Position numbers and translations under genes: made by a program. A stretch of 64,000 bases of DNA from Rhizobiaceae bacterium (GTDB lineage: Bacteria; Pseudomonadota; Alphaproteobacteria; Rhizobiales; Rhizobiaceae): contig JAEPQK010000001.1 of assembly GCA_017640615.1 (NCBI GenBank), positions 682,001 through 746,000 on the forward strand. Direction: 5' to 3'. The notes below the pieces were generated by a model. The model was not told where the DNA came from, did no database searches, and saw only the letters and a list, made by a program, of their open reading frames with translations. How positions within the stretch are numbered: position 1 is the stretch's first letter; the number at the start of each line of letters is the position of its first letter. Below, in pieces: positions 28,916 to 37,507 of the stretch.

Positions 28916-31534
28916 ATGAATGAAGCCGTAGACGTCCGCAAAACAGCCAAGGCGGCCGAGCCGATCCTGGAGATCGAAAATCTGTCGATCTCGTTCTTCA
29001 CACGCGCCGGCGAGATACCGGCCGTGATGGACTTTTCGTGCAAGGTGATGCCCGGCGAAGCTATGGGCCTCGTGGGTGAATCAGGCTGCGGCAAGTCCAC
29101 TGTCGCGCTCGGCATCATGCGCGACATGGGCAATCGCGGAAAAATCGTTGCCGGCAAGATCAAGTTCATGGGCCGCGACATGGGCGAGATGAGCGAGGCG
29201 GAGCTTCGCCACATCCGCGGCAACAAGATCGCGATGATCTATCAGGAGCCGATGGCCAGCCTGAACCCGGCCATGAAGATCGGCGCTCAGCTAATGGAAG
29301 TGCCTATCCTGCACGAAGGCGTTTCTAAGGAAGAGGCCTGGAATCGCGCGCTGGAGATGGTGACGGCGGTGCGCCTGCCGGACCCGGAGCGCATGCTGCG
29401 GTCCTATCCGCACCAGCTTTCGGGCGGCCAGCAGCAGCGTATCGTGATAGCGATGGCGCTTCTGTCGAAGCCGGCGCTGCTTCTGCTCGACGAACCCACC
29501 ACTGCGCTCGACGTGACGGTGGAGGCCGGCATCGTTGAGCTGGTGAAGGACCTCGGCAAGCAGTTCGGCACGTCGATGCTGTTCATCTCGCATAATCTCG
29601 GCCTGATCCTTGAGACCTGCGACAAGATCACGGTGATGTATTCGGGCGAGGCGGTGGAGACCGGCTCGATCAACGATGTGTTCGACCGGATGCGTCACCC
29701 CTATACGCAAGGGCTGTTCCGCTCGATCCCGCTGCCTGGCGCTGACAAGAACGCAAGGCCGCTGATTGCCATTCCCGGCCAGTTGCCGTTGCCGCACGAG
29801 CGTCCCAAGGGCTGCAATTTCGGGCCGCGCTGCCAGCATTTCGTCGAAGGCGTTTGCAACGCCAAAGAAATCCCGATGATCGCGGTTAAGGGGCACAAGA
29901 ACCACCTCAGCCGCTGTGTGCGCTTCGATGAGGTCGATTGGGCGGCACTTCCGGAAGGTGCCGGCGCCGGCAGCGAGCCGGTGACGCCCGGCAAGCCGGT
30001 TCTGAAGATCGACGATCTGAAGAAATATTATCACGTGGCCGCCAACGCGATTTTCGGCGGCGGCGAAAGCCGGACCGTCAAGGCGAACGAATCCATTTCC
30101 TTTGAGGCGCGCGAGTCGGAGACAGTCGCGATTGTGGGCGAATCCGGCTGCGGCAAGTCAACGCTCGCCAAGGTTCTGCTCGGTCTGGAAACCGCGACCT
30201 CGGGTTCGGTGACGTTGGACAACGACAATATCGAGGACCGGCCGGTCGAGGATCGCGACGCCGGAACCGTCGGCTCCATCCAGATGGTATTCCAGAACCC
30301 GTTCGACACGCTCAATCCGAGTCACTCGGTGGGCGGGCAGATCATCCGCACGCTGGAGAAGTTCAAGGTCGGCAAGACACAGGCTGACCGCGAAAAGCGC
30401 ATGCTGGAACTGCTCGACCTGGTGAAGCTGCCGCGCGCATTTGCAACGCGCATGCCACGCCAGCTTTCCGGCGGCCAGAAGCAGCGCATCGGTGTGGCGC
30501 GCGCCTTCGCCGGCAATGCCAAGGTGGTGGTTGCGGACGAGCCGGTTTCGGCGCTGGACGTTTCGGTTCAGGCGGCGGTGACCGAGCTCTTGATGGACAT
30601 TCAGCGCACCAACAAGACCACGATGCTGTTCATCAGCCACGACCTTTCCGTGGTGCGCTACCTCGCTGACCGCGTGGTGGTAATGTATCTCGGCTATATC
30701 GTGGAGCAGGGCACCACGGATCAGATATTCTCGCCGCCCTATCACCCCTATACCGAGGCGCTGCTTTCGGCGATCCCGATCGCGGACACCAGCGTCGACA
30801 AGAAGCACATTGTGCTTGAGGGCGACATTCCCTCGGCGATGAACCCACCCACCGGGTGTCCCTTCCAGACGCGCTGCCGGTGGAAAGACAAGGTTCCCGG
30901 CAACAAGTGCGAAACCGAGGTTCCGCCGCACAAGAATCTGGGCGACGGGCATTGGAGCATGTGTTGGCTGGAAGACAGCGAGCTCTCCGGTATGGAGCCG
31001 GTGATCAGCTTCAAGCCCGGCAAAAGCTCGACGGCCAAGGTGCGCAGCACGAAACGCAAGCCCGTCAAAGCGGCCAAGACATCGGAGAAGCCGGGCGCGG
31101 GCAGAGGAAAGACACCGGCATCGGCAGCACGAAAGGCCGGCCCGTCACGACGTGCATCGGCCGGCGTTTCGGCGCGGCCGGGAACCTCTTCGCCCAAGAA
31201 GGTCATGGCGGAAGCCGGTGGCGGCCGCTCCGCGGCGAGTACGCTGGTTAAGCCGGCAACCGCCCGTACCCCCAAAGAGGCGGCGAAGGCTGCGGATGCC
31301 GGGCGTCCCGCCGCGATGAAGAAGCCTGCAAAGCCGGACGACCTGAAACAGATCTCCGGCGTCGGGCCGAAGATCGAGGGCATCCTCAATGGGCTCGGCA
31401 TTTACACGTTCAAGCAGATCGGCGCGTGGAAGAAGGCGGAGCGGGACTGGGTGGACGGCCACCTCAAGTTCCACGGCCGCATCGAGCGCGAGGACTGGGT
31501 GAAGCAGGCGAAAGCGCTGGCCAGGAAGAAATAG
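28916..31534 (+). CDS. Fused double ABC ATPase (DppD-DppF) with C-terminal helix-hairpin-helix module
   Basis: One 872-residue protein supplies both nucleotide-binding domains of the second importer. Domain 1 has Walker [10 protein letters not shown] (54-62), signature LSGGQQQRIVIAMAL and Walker [15 protein letters not shown]. Domain 2 repeats Walker A near 407-415, signature LSGGQKQRIGVARAF and Walker B VVVADEPVSALDVS. Each has the C-terminal oligopeptide region with cysteines (GCNFGPRCQHF; GCPFQTRCRW). After about residue 705 comes a Lys/Ala/Pro-rich low-complexity linker of roughly 100 residues, then a folded tail (about 808-872) opening DDLKQISGVGPKIEGILNGL. That tail resembles the helix-hairpin-helix extension seen in rhizobial NuoE and ribosomal protein L21. 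The fusion of this tail to a transporter ATPase is unusual; its role is unknown. Confidence 0.92.
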   Translation: MNEAVDVRKTAKAAEPILEIENLSISFFTRAGEIPAVMDFSCKVMPGEAMGLVGESGCGKSTVALGIMRDMGNRGKIVAGKIKFMGRDMGEMSEAELRHIRGNKIAMIYQEPMASLNPAMKIGAQLMEVPILHEGVSKEEAWNRALEMVTAVRLPDPERMLRSYPHQLSGGQQQRIVIAMALLSKPALLLLDEPTTALDVTVEAGIVELVKDLGKQFGTSMLFISHNLGLILETCDKITVMYSGEAVETGSINDVFDRMRHPYTQGLFRSIPLPGADKNARPLIAIPGQLPLPHERPKGCNFGPRCQHFVEGVCNAKEIPMIAVKGHKNHLSRCVRFDEVDWAALPEGAGAGSEPVTPGKPVLKIDDLKKYYHVAANAIFGGGESRTVKANESISFEARESETVAIVGESGCGKSTLAKVLLGLETATSGSVTLDNDNIEDRPVEDRDAGTVGSIQMVFQNPFDTLNPSHSVGGQIIRTLEKFKVGKTQADREKRMLELLDLVKLPRAFATRMPRQLSGGQKQRIGVARAFAGNAKVVVADEPVSALDVSVQAAVTELLMDIQRTNKTTMLFISHDLSVVRYLADRVVVMYLGYIVEQGTTDQIFSPPYHPYTEALLSAIPIADTSVDKKHIVLEGDIPSAMNPPTGCPFQTRCRWKDKVPGNKCETEVPPHKNLGDGHWSMCWLEDSELSGMEPVISFKPGKSSTAKVRSTKRKPVKAAKTSEKPGAGRGKTPASAARKAGPSRRASAGVSARPGTSSPKKVMAEAGGGRSAASTLVKPATARTPKEAAKAADAGRPAAMKKPAKPDDLKQISGVGPKIEGILNGLGIYTFKQIGAWKKAERDWVDGHLKFHGRIEREDWVKQAKALARKK

Positions 31535-31575
31535 TTTCAGCCAGCGGGGCAGTTGGATCAGGCTACGGCCAGCCT

Positions 31576-31731
31576 TCAGGCTGTCGGCGTTTCGCTCTTT
31601 TCGCGCTCGCACTGATGGCCGCCGGGCGTTGCGCATTCGGGGCCCGTGCATTCCTGGGCGGCGAGCCGGCCTATGAACGGCGTTGCGGCTAAGGCGGCGG
31701 TGACAAACAGCATGGCGAGTGCGTGGCGCAT
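31576..31731 (-). CDS. Small secreted cysteine-containing protein (51 residues)
   Basis: A short gene on the minus strand, convergent with the double ATPase gene. The ATG at 31731 has an excellent ribosome site (GGAGG, 5 bases upstream). The product starts MRHALAMLFVTAALAA and has a probable Sec signal peptide ending around RLAAQE. The mature part is only about 26 residues with three cysteines (28, 33, 41), and Thr/Pro/Glu-rich. I do not recognise a family. It may be a periplasmic peptide or metal-binding stub; its separate orientation argues against it being a subunit of the neighbouring transporter. Confidence 0.6.
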   Translation of the reverse strand: MRHALAMLFVTAALAATPFIGRLAAQECTGPECATPGGHQCEREKSETPTA

Positions 31732-31949
31732 GGCGGCCTCCGGTTGGTAGGCGGCTAGTTTATGCGCTTGCCGCCCGGCTGGAAGCGTTTCGGGCGCGCA
31801 TCACGGCGAAGTGAATGAATGCGAAGAATACGACATTCGTGTCGCTTTCCTATTATGCGACTAGAGTATTTGCCGCGATTTCTAAAATCACGCCCATTCG
31901 CGTCGATTTTCCGACAGTCCCGATGGGCGGGCGGAGTAATTTTTGAGGC

Positions 31950-33482
31950 ATGAACGCACCGAACAGACGGCGCCGTTCGGCGCGGCGCTCTGCCGAACAA
32001 CCGATCCCGCAGCTGGCGCGCGGCAAGGTCCGCAACCGCTACGCGCCCTTCGCTATGCTCTCCGACGATCAGCTTGAGGCAATCCATCTGGCCTCCATGC
32101 ATATCCTTGAGAAGATCGGCGTCGAGGTGCTGAGCGACGCCGCGCTTGACCGTTTCGCGGCGGCTGGGGCGAAAGTCGACCGGTCAAACCGCACGGTGTT
32201 CCTCGATCGAGATTTCGTGGCCGAGAAGATTGCGACAGCGCCGTCCCGCTTCACGCTTTCGTCGCGCAATGCCGAAAACAGCGTTGAACTCGGCGGCAAT
32301 GCCATCAACTTCACGCTGGCCGCCGGGCCGCCCAATGTGCATGACCGCGAGCGCGGCAGGCGCGCCGGCAATATGGAAGATTATTGCGATCTCGTGCGGC
32401 TGGCGCAGCACTTCAACGCGATCCACATGCTTGGCAATCAGGTTTGCGCGCCGATCGAACTGCCGGCCAATTCGCGCCATCTCGACACCTATCTCGCCAA
32501 CCTAACGCTCACCGACAAATGCTTCCACGTCTCGGCAATCGGGCGGGGCAGGGCGGTCGATGGCGCTGCGATGGCGGCAATCGCACGCGGCATGACGCTT
32601 GAGGAAACGAGCCACGATCCGAGCGTGACGACGATCATCTCGGTCAACTCGCCCCGGCGTTTCGACGATGCGATGGCGGACGGCATGATGGCGCTGGCCG
32701 AGCTCGGTCAGTCGGTGTGCGTGACGCCGTTCACGCTGATGGGCGCGATGAGCCCGGTCACGCTTGCCGGCGCGCTTGCGCAGCAGAATGCCGAGGCGCT
32801 GTTCGGTGTCGTGCTCACGCAAATCGTCAATCCCGGCGCGCCGGTGATCTACGGTGCGTTCACGTCAAATGTAGATATGCGCAGCGGTGCGCCGGCTTTC
32901 GGAACGCCGGAGAATGCCAAGGCGAACCTAGCAGCAGGGCAGCTCGCGCGGCGCTACAAGCTGCCCTATCGCACCAGCCCGTGCAGCGCCTCCAACGCGG
33001 CCGACGCTCAAGGTGCCTGGGAAACAATGATCGCGCTGTGGTCGGCGGTGCTCGGCCACGGCAACCTCGTCTATCACGGAGCCGGCTGGCAGGAGGGCGG
33101 GCTCATCGTTTCCTACGAGAAGCTGGTGCAGGACGTGGAGATGATCCAGCACATGATTTCGTTCCTGGAACCGGTCTCGACGGAGGAACCCGAGCTGGCG
33201 TTGGACGCGTTGGAGCGGGTGCAGCCCGGCGGCCATTTCTTCGGCGATGCGCACACGCTGGAGCGTTATTCGACCGCCTTCTATCAGCCGATGCTGTCTG
33301 ACTGGCAGAACAACGAGGCCTGGGTTGAAGCCGGTGCGGCGGACGCTTCGGAGCGTGCAACGGCGATCTGGAAGAAGGCGCTGGAGGAGTATCAACAGCC
33401 GCCGCTCGATGAGGCGCGGCGCGAGGCGCTCGATGCCTATGTTTCCAAACGCAAGGAAGAGATTGGCGACGGCGAGCCCTGA
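31950..33482 (+). CDS. Trimethylamine methyltransferase family protein (MttB superfamily, non-pyrrolysine)
   Basis: Cytosolic corrinoid-dependent methyltransferase-like protein, 510 residues. The sequence follows the MttB superfamily (for example YAPFAMLSDDQLEAIH near the N terminus, LAAGPPNVHDRERGRR, and GAPVIYGAFTSNVDMRSGAPAFGTPE). No in-frame amber codon interrupts the gene, so it belongs to the large non-pyrrolysine branch that acts on quaternary amines such as glycine betaine or proline betaine rather than trimethylamine. The matching corrinoid protein (MttC) and reactivase are not in this window. It may work on a substrate brought in by the upstream peptide-type importer, but this is only inference from position. 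The 218 bases upstream hold its likely promoter. Confidence 0.85.
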   Translation: MNAPNRRRRSARRSAEQPIPQLARGKVRNRYAPFAMLSDDQLEAIHLASMHILEKIGVEVLSDAALDRFAAAGAKVDRSNRTVFLDRDFVAEKIATAPSRFTLSSRNAENSVELGGNAINFTLAAGPPNVHDRERGRRAGNMEDYCDLVRLAQHFNAIHMLGNQVCAPIELPANSRHLDTYLANLTLTDKCFHVSAIGRGRAVDGAAMAAIARGMTLEETSHDPSVTTIISVNSPRRFDDAMADGMMALAELGQSVCVTPFTLMGAMSPVTLAGALAQQNAEALFGVVLTQIVNPGAPVIYGAFTSNVDMRSGAPAFGTPENAKANLAAGQLARRYKLPYRTSPCSASNAADAQGAWETMIALWSAVLGHGNLVYHGAGWQEGGLIVSYEKLVQDVEMIQHMISFLEPVSTEEPELALDALERVQPGGHFFGDAHTLERYSTAFYQPMLSDWQNNEAWVEAGAADASERATAIWKKALEEYQQPPLDEARREALDAYVSKRKEEIGDGEP

Positions 33483-33658
33483 GCTCGGAATAAGAGATTG
33501 ATTCAACAACTTTGCAGGCTGATTCTTTTCGCTAGCTTAACGGGTTGTTTCTGAACTCTTTTTCACCACGCCTTAGTGCCCACGCAGCGGTGATTTGACC
33601 GTGAAATGAGGAATGGCGAGGCTGAGAGCGTCCAAAGTCCAGCGGAGGATCGTCTGCG

Positions 33659-34633
33659 ATGACAAGGCTGAAACTCGCCTTTGCCGTGCTGCTCATGCTG
33701 TTTGCCGGCGGTTCGCTGGCAATCGCCAATCCCGACCGCTGGCGGGCGGAAGGCTGGGAGACGGACTTTTCGCAAACCAACATCTCCTTCGGCGAAATCC
33801 TGTCCGGCGGGCCGCCGCGTGACGGCATTCCCTCGATCGACGAGCCTCGCTTTCTGCCGGCCAAGGTGATCGAGGCGATCGGCGCCAACGAGCCGGTGAT
33901 CAGGCTTGAAGTCGGCGACGAAGTGCGCGCCTATCCGCTTCAGATATTGATGTGGCACGAGATCGCCAATGACGTGATTTCGGACGTACCGGTCGCGGTG
34001 ACCTATTGCCCGCTCTGCAACGCCTCGCTGGTGTTCGACCGGCGGCTGGACGGGCAAGTGCTGGAGTTCGGAACAACGGGCAAGCTGCGCAATTCCGATC
34101 TCGTTATGTATGACCGGCAGACTGAAAGCTGGTGGCAGCAATTCACTGGCGAGGCGATTGTCGGCGAGCTGACTGGCAAGAAACTCAAGCTCATGCCCTC
34201 GCGCATCGTATCGTTTTCAACCTTCGCTGCGAAGCATCCGGACGCGAAAGTGCTTGTGCCCAATAATCCTGATTTTCGCGACTATGGCCGTAATCCCTAT
34301 GCGAGCTACGACAGTTCGACTGTTCCGTTCCTTTTCCGGGGCGAGCTGCCCGACGACATTCCAGCGATGGCGCGGGTGGTTGTCGTGCGCGAGGGGGATA
34401 CGCCGGTTATCGTCAGCCTCGACAAGGTGCGCAAGGACGGATTCTCGCAAGGCGGGCTGGAGTTCCAGTTCGAAGGCGGGGTCGCATCGGCGCTCGACAG
34501 GAGCCGCATCGCCGATGGCCGCGATGTTGGCACCGTGCGTGTGCTGCGTGACGGCAAAGACGTCGCACATGACGTGACCTTCGCGTTCGTGGCCCATGCA
34601 TTCCATCCCGAGGTGCCGATCATCAACGAATGA
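33659..34633 (+). CDS. DUF3179 domain-containing secreted protein
   Basis: Exported protein of unknown function, 324 residues, start at 33659 with a GGAGG ribosome site about 12 bases upstream. A signal peptide (LAFAVLLMLFAGGSLAIA) leads into the DUF3179 region, with the family hallmarks WHEIANDVISDVPVAVTYCPLCN (given here as two parts: WHEIANDV and VTYCPLCN), Cys117 and Cys120 forming a CxxC, FGTTGKLRNSDLVMYDRQT and ESWWQQFTGEA. The CxxC plus conserved His/Trp positions suggest a metal or redox site, but no activity is established for the family that I can name. It stands alone between the methyltransferase and the pyrimidine genes. Confidence 0.85.
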   Translation: MTRLKLAFAVLLMLFAGGSLAIANPDRWRAEGWETDFSQTNISFGEILSGGPPRDGIPSIDEPRFLPAKVIEAIGANEPVIRLEVGDEVRAYPLQILMWHEIANDVISDVPVAVTYCPLCNASLVFDRRLDGQVLEFGTTGKLRNSDLVMYDRQTESWWQQFTGEAIVGELTGKKLKLMPSRIVSFSTFAAKHPDAKVLVPNNPDFRDYGRNPYASYDSSTVPFLFRGELPDDIPAMARVVVVREGDTPVIVSLDKVRKDGFSQGGLEFQFEGGVASALDRSRIADGRDVGTVRVLRDGKDVAHDVTFAFVAHAFHPEVPIINE

Positions 34634-34701
34634 GGTACGCGGCATTAATATGACTAATTTGATCAACTTAAATCATTGATCGTGTTGCGAAAATCCGAAA
34701 T

Positions 34702-34717
34702 TTGACCGATTGATAAA
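34702..34717. promoter_or_regulatory. Candidate RutR-type operator upstream of preT
   Basis: TTGACCGATTGATAAA matches 11 of 14 fixed positions of the E. coli RutR palindrome TTGACCA-NN-TGGTCAA and lies 54 bases before the preT start. A second palindromic TTGATCAA sits at 34659-34666. A better match precedes the aminotransferase gene, next to the RutR-like regulator, which makes a common regulator plausible but unproven. Confidence 0.4.
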
Positions 34718-34770
34718 AAATGAAAGCGTGCTAGCTTTTCCCGAAAACAAACAACAGTCGGGGAACGCAC

Positions 34771-36138
34771 ATGGCGACTGGCCAATTCAAGGATGGCATT
34801 GCTGCGGGTAGGCTGGAGCCCGCACGATACTCAGACAATTTTTCCGACCTGCATCCGCCACTCGACGATCATGAGGCGCTGGTCGAGGCGGATCGCTGCT
34901 ATTTCTGCTACGACGCGCCTTGCATGCAGGCATGCCCAACCTCGATCGACATTCCGATGTTCATTCGCGAGATCGCGACAGGCAATCCCATTGGTTCCGC
35001 GAAGACGATCTTCGACCAGAACATTCTGGGTGGCATGTGCGCCCGCGTCTGTCCCACGGAGACGCTCTGCGAAGAGGTCTGCGTGCGCGAGACTGCGGAA
35101 GGCAAGCCGGTGCAGATCGGTCGCCTGCAACGCTATGCCACCGACGAGGCGATGCGTCAGGGCAAGCAGTTCTACGAGCGGGCCGCCTCGAGCGGCAAGA
35201 AGATCGCGGTTGTCGGGGCGGGGCCTGCCGGTCTTGCCTGCGCGCACCGTCTGGCCGTCAACGGGCATGATGTCGTGATCTTCGAGGCGAGGCCGAAGGC
35301 CGGCGGTCTCAACGAATATGGCATCGCTGCCTACAAGACCGTGGACGGGTTTGCGCAGGCCGAGGTCGACTACGTAACCGCGGTCGGCGGGATCGAAATC
35401 CGATACGGTCAGGCGCTCGGACGCGATTTCAGCATTGCCTCGCTGAGTGGCGAGTACGATGCCGTTTTCCTCGGCATGGGCCTTGCCGGCGTCAACGCAT
35501 TGCGGGCCGATGGCGAGGATGCGGACGGCGTGGAAAACGCAGTCGAGTTCATTGCCGAGCTACGGCAGGCAAGCGATCTCGGCAAGCTGCCGGTGGGGCG
35601 CCGCGTGGTCGTGATCGGCGGCGGCATGACGGCGATCGACGCTGCCATTCAGTCCAAGCTGCTCGGCTCGGAAGATGTGACGATCTGCTACCGACGCGGC
35701 AAGGAACGCATGAACGCTTCCGAATATGAGCAGGATCTGGCAGCCGCAAATGGGGTCACGATCCGTCATTGGCTGCAGCCGAAAAAGGTGATTGCCGACA
35801 AGGGCAAGGTCACCGGCATCGAGCTGGAATATACAGCCGAGAAGGATGGCAAGCTTGCCGGCACCGGCGAGACGCTGACACTCGCGGCCGATCAGGTCTT
35901 CAAGGCGATTGGCCAGAAGCTTGAGGCTGGCGCGCTGAACGGCAGCGGCAACGCCGCACCTGAGCTGGAAGGCGGGCGCATCAAGGTCGACGATGAGCGC
36001 CGCACGTCACTCGCAAAGGTCTGGGCCGGTGGCGATTGCATCGCCGGCGGCGAAGACCTCACCGTCTCCGCTGTCGCACATGGCCGCGACGCCGCAGAAT
36101 CGATCCATCGGTCTCTAACCTCGAACGGGAGGGCATGA
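34771..36138 (+). CDS. preT: NAD-dependent dihydropyrimidine dehydrogenase subunit PreT
   Basis: Electron-input subunit of bacterial dihydropyrimidine dehydrogenase, which reduces uracil and thymine to the 5,6-dihydro forms. The 455-residue protein has an N-terminal 4Fe-4S region (CYFCYDAPCMQACPTSIDIP, then MCARVCPTETLCEEVC, residues about 48-108). It continues with a glutamate-synthase-like flavoprotein body: an FAD-binding VGAGPAGLACAHRL and a second dinucleotide site VIGGGMTAIDAAIQ. It matches PreT of E. coli (about 412 residues) with a small N-terminal extension. The preA start overlaps its stop by 4 bases (ATGA), so the subunits are made together. A candidate RutR-type operator lies upstream. 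Confidence 0.93.
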   Translation: MATGQFKDGIAAGRLEPARYSDNFSDLHPPLDDHEALVEADRCYFCYDAPCMQACPTSIDIPMFIREIATGNPIGSAKTIFDQNILGGMCARVCPTETLCEEVCVRETAEGKPVQIGRLQRYATDEAMRQGKQFYERAASSGKKIAVVGAGPAGLACAHRLAVNGHDVVIFEARPKAGGLNEYGIAAYKTVDGFAQAEVDYVTAVGGIEIRYGQALGRDFSIASLSGEYDAVFLGMGLAGVNALRADGEDADGVENAVEFIAELRQASDLGKLPVGRRVVVIGGGMTAIDAAIQSKLLGSEDVTICYRRGKERMNASEYEQDLAAANGVTIRHWLQPKKVIADKGKVTGIELEYTAEKDGKLAGTGETLTLAADQVFKAIGQKLEAGALNGSGNAAPELEGGRIKVDDERRTSLAKVWAGGDCIAGGEDLTVSAVAHGRDAAESIHRSLTSNGRA

Positions 36139-37454
36139 GCATGGCAGACATCCGCAACAATTTCGTCGGTATCAAATCGCCAAATCCCTTCTGGCTTGCC
36201 TCCGCGCCGCCAACCGACAAAGCCTACAATGTCGAGCGTGCATTCAAGGCCGGCTGGGGCGGTGTGGTATGGAAGACGCTCGGCGAGGAAGGCCCGCCTG
36301 TCGTCAATGTGAATGGCCCGCGCTACGGCGCGATCTGGGGCGCCGACCGGCGGCTGCTGGGTCTCAACAATATCGAGTTGATCACCGACCGGGATCTCTA
36401 TCTCAACCTGCGCGAGATCAAGCAGGTCAAGAAGAACTGGCCGGATCGGGCAATCGTGGTTTCGCTCATGGTGCCTTGCGAAGAGCAAGCCTGGAAGGCG
36501 ATCCTGCCGCTGGTGGAAGAGACCGGCGCCGACGGCATCGAGCTTAACTTCGGCTGCCCGCACGGCATGAGCGAGCGCGGCATGGGGTCGGCGGTCGGCC
36601 AGGTGCCGGAATATGTCGAGATGGTCGTGCGCTGGTGCAAGGCCAATACGCGTATGCCCGTCATCACCAAGCTGACGCCGAACATCACCGACGTGCGCAA
36701 GCCGGCCCGGGCGGCTCATGCCGGGGGCACCGACGCGGTGTCGCTCATCAACACGATCAACTCCATTACCTCCGTCGATCTTGACGACTTTGCCCCAGAA
36801 CCCTCCATTGACGGCAAGGGCACACATGGCGGCTATTGCGGCCCGGCCGTGAAGCCGATCGCCATGAACATGGTGGCCGAGATTGCGCGCGATCCCGAAA
36901 CGCGCGGGCTGCCGATCTCCGGCATTGGCGGCATAACCACATGGCGCGACGCTGCCGAGTTCATGGCGCTCGGTGCCGGTAATGTGCAGGTCTGCACGGC
37001 AGCGATGACCTACGGCTTCAAGATCGTGGAAGAGATGATCTCGGGGCTGGAAGCCTGGATGGACGCAAAGGGCCATCGCACGCTCGACGATGTGATCGGC
37101 CGCGCGACGCCCAATGTGACGGATTGGCAGTTCCTCAACCTCAACTACATCGCCAAGGCGCGCATCGATCAGGACGCCTGCATCAAATGCGGCCGCTGCC
37201 ATATCGCCTGCGAAGACACGTCTCATCAGGCGATTACCGCGGTGGTGGATGGCCAGCGGCATTTCGAGGTGATCGAAGCGGAGTGCGTGGGCTGCAATCT
37301 GTGCGTGAACGTCTGCCCGGTCGAAGGCTGCATCACAATGGAGCCGCTTGCAATCGGCGCCGTGGACGAACGCACCGGCCAGAATGTGTCAGCGGATTAC
37401 GCAAACTGGACCACGCATCCCAACAACCCGGCTGCCAAGGTTGCCGCCGAATAG
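36135..37454 (+). CDS. preA: NAD-dependent dihydropyrimidine dehydrogenase subunit PreA
   Basis: Catalytic subunit of dihydropyrimidine dehydrogenase, 439 residues. A dihydroorotate-dehydrogenase-like FMN barrel (NPFWLASAPPT, LNFGCPHGMSERGMGSAVGQ, ISGIGGITTWRDAAEF) is followed by a C-terminal two-cluster ferredoxin domain: CIKCGRCHIACED and CVGCNLCVNVCPVEGC (about residues 350-405). The start at 36135 has GGGAGG upstream and the ATGA overlap with preT; an ATG two codons later is possible. Together PreTA perform the first step of reductive pyrimidine degradation; the later steps are encoded at 40413-44716. Confidence 0.95.
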   Translation: MSMADIRNNFVGIKSPNPFWLASAPPTDKAYNVERAFKAGWGGVVWKTLGEEGPPVVNVNGPRYGAIWGADRRLLGLNNIELITDRDLYLNLREIKQVKKNWPDRAIVVSLMVPCEEQAWKAILPLVEETGADGIELNFGCPHGMSERGMGSAVGQVPEYVEMVVRWCKANTRMPVITKLTPNITDVRKPARAAHAGGTDAVSLINTINSITSVDLDDFAPEPSIDGKGTHGGYCGPAVKPIAMNMVAEIARDPETRGLPISGIGGITTWRDAAEFMALGAGNVQVCTAAMTYGFKIVEEMISGLEAWMDAKGHRTLDDVIGRATPNVTDWQFLNLNYIAKARIDQDACIKCGRCHIACEDTSHQAITAVVDGQRHFEVIEAECVGCNLCVNVCPVEGCITMEPLAIGAVDERTGQNVSADYANWTTHPNNPAAKVAAE

Positions 37455-37507
37455 TTCCTCCCTGACCGGGCGGGTTCGCAAAGTTGGTTCAGTCTGCGGA
37501 CCCGCCC

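Noticed and set aside
35892-37262. 456-codon minus-strand frame
   Set aside because: Antisense to preA and the end of preT, both of which have full Fe-S and flavin motifs.
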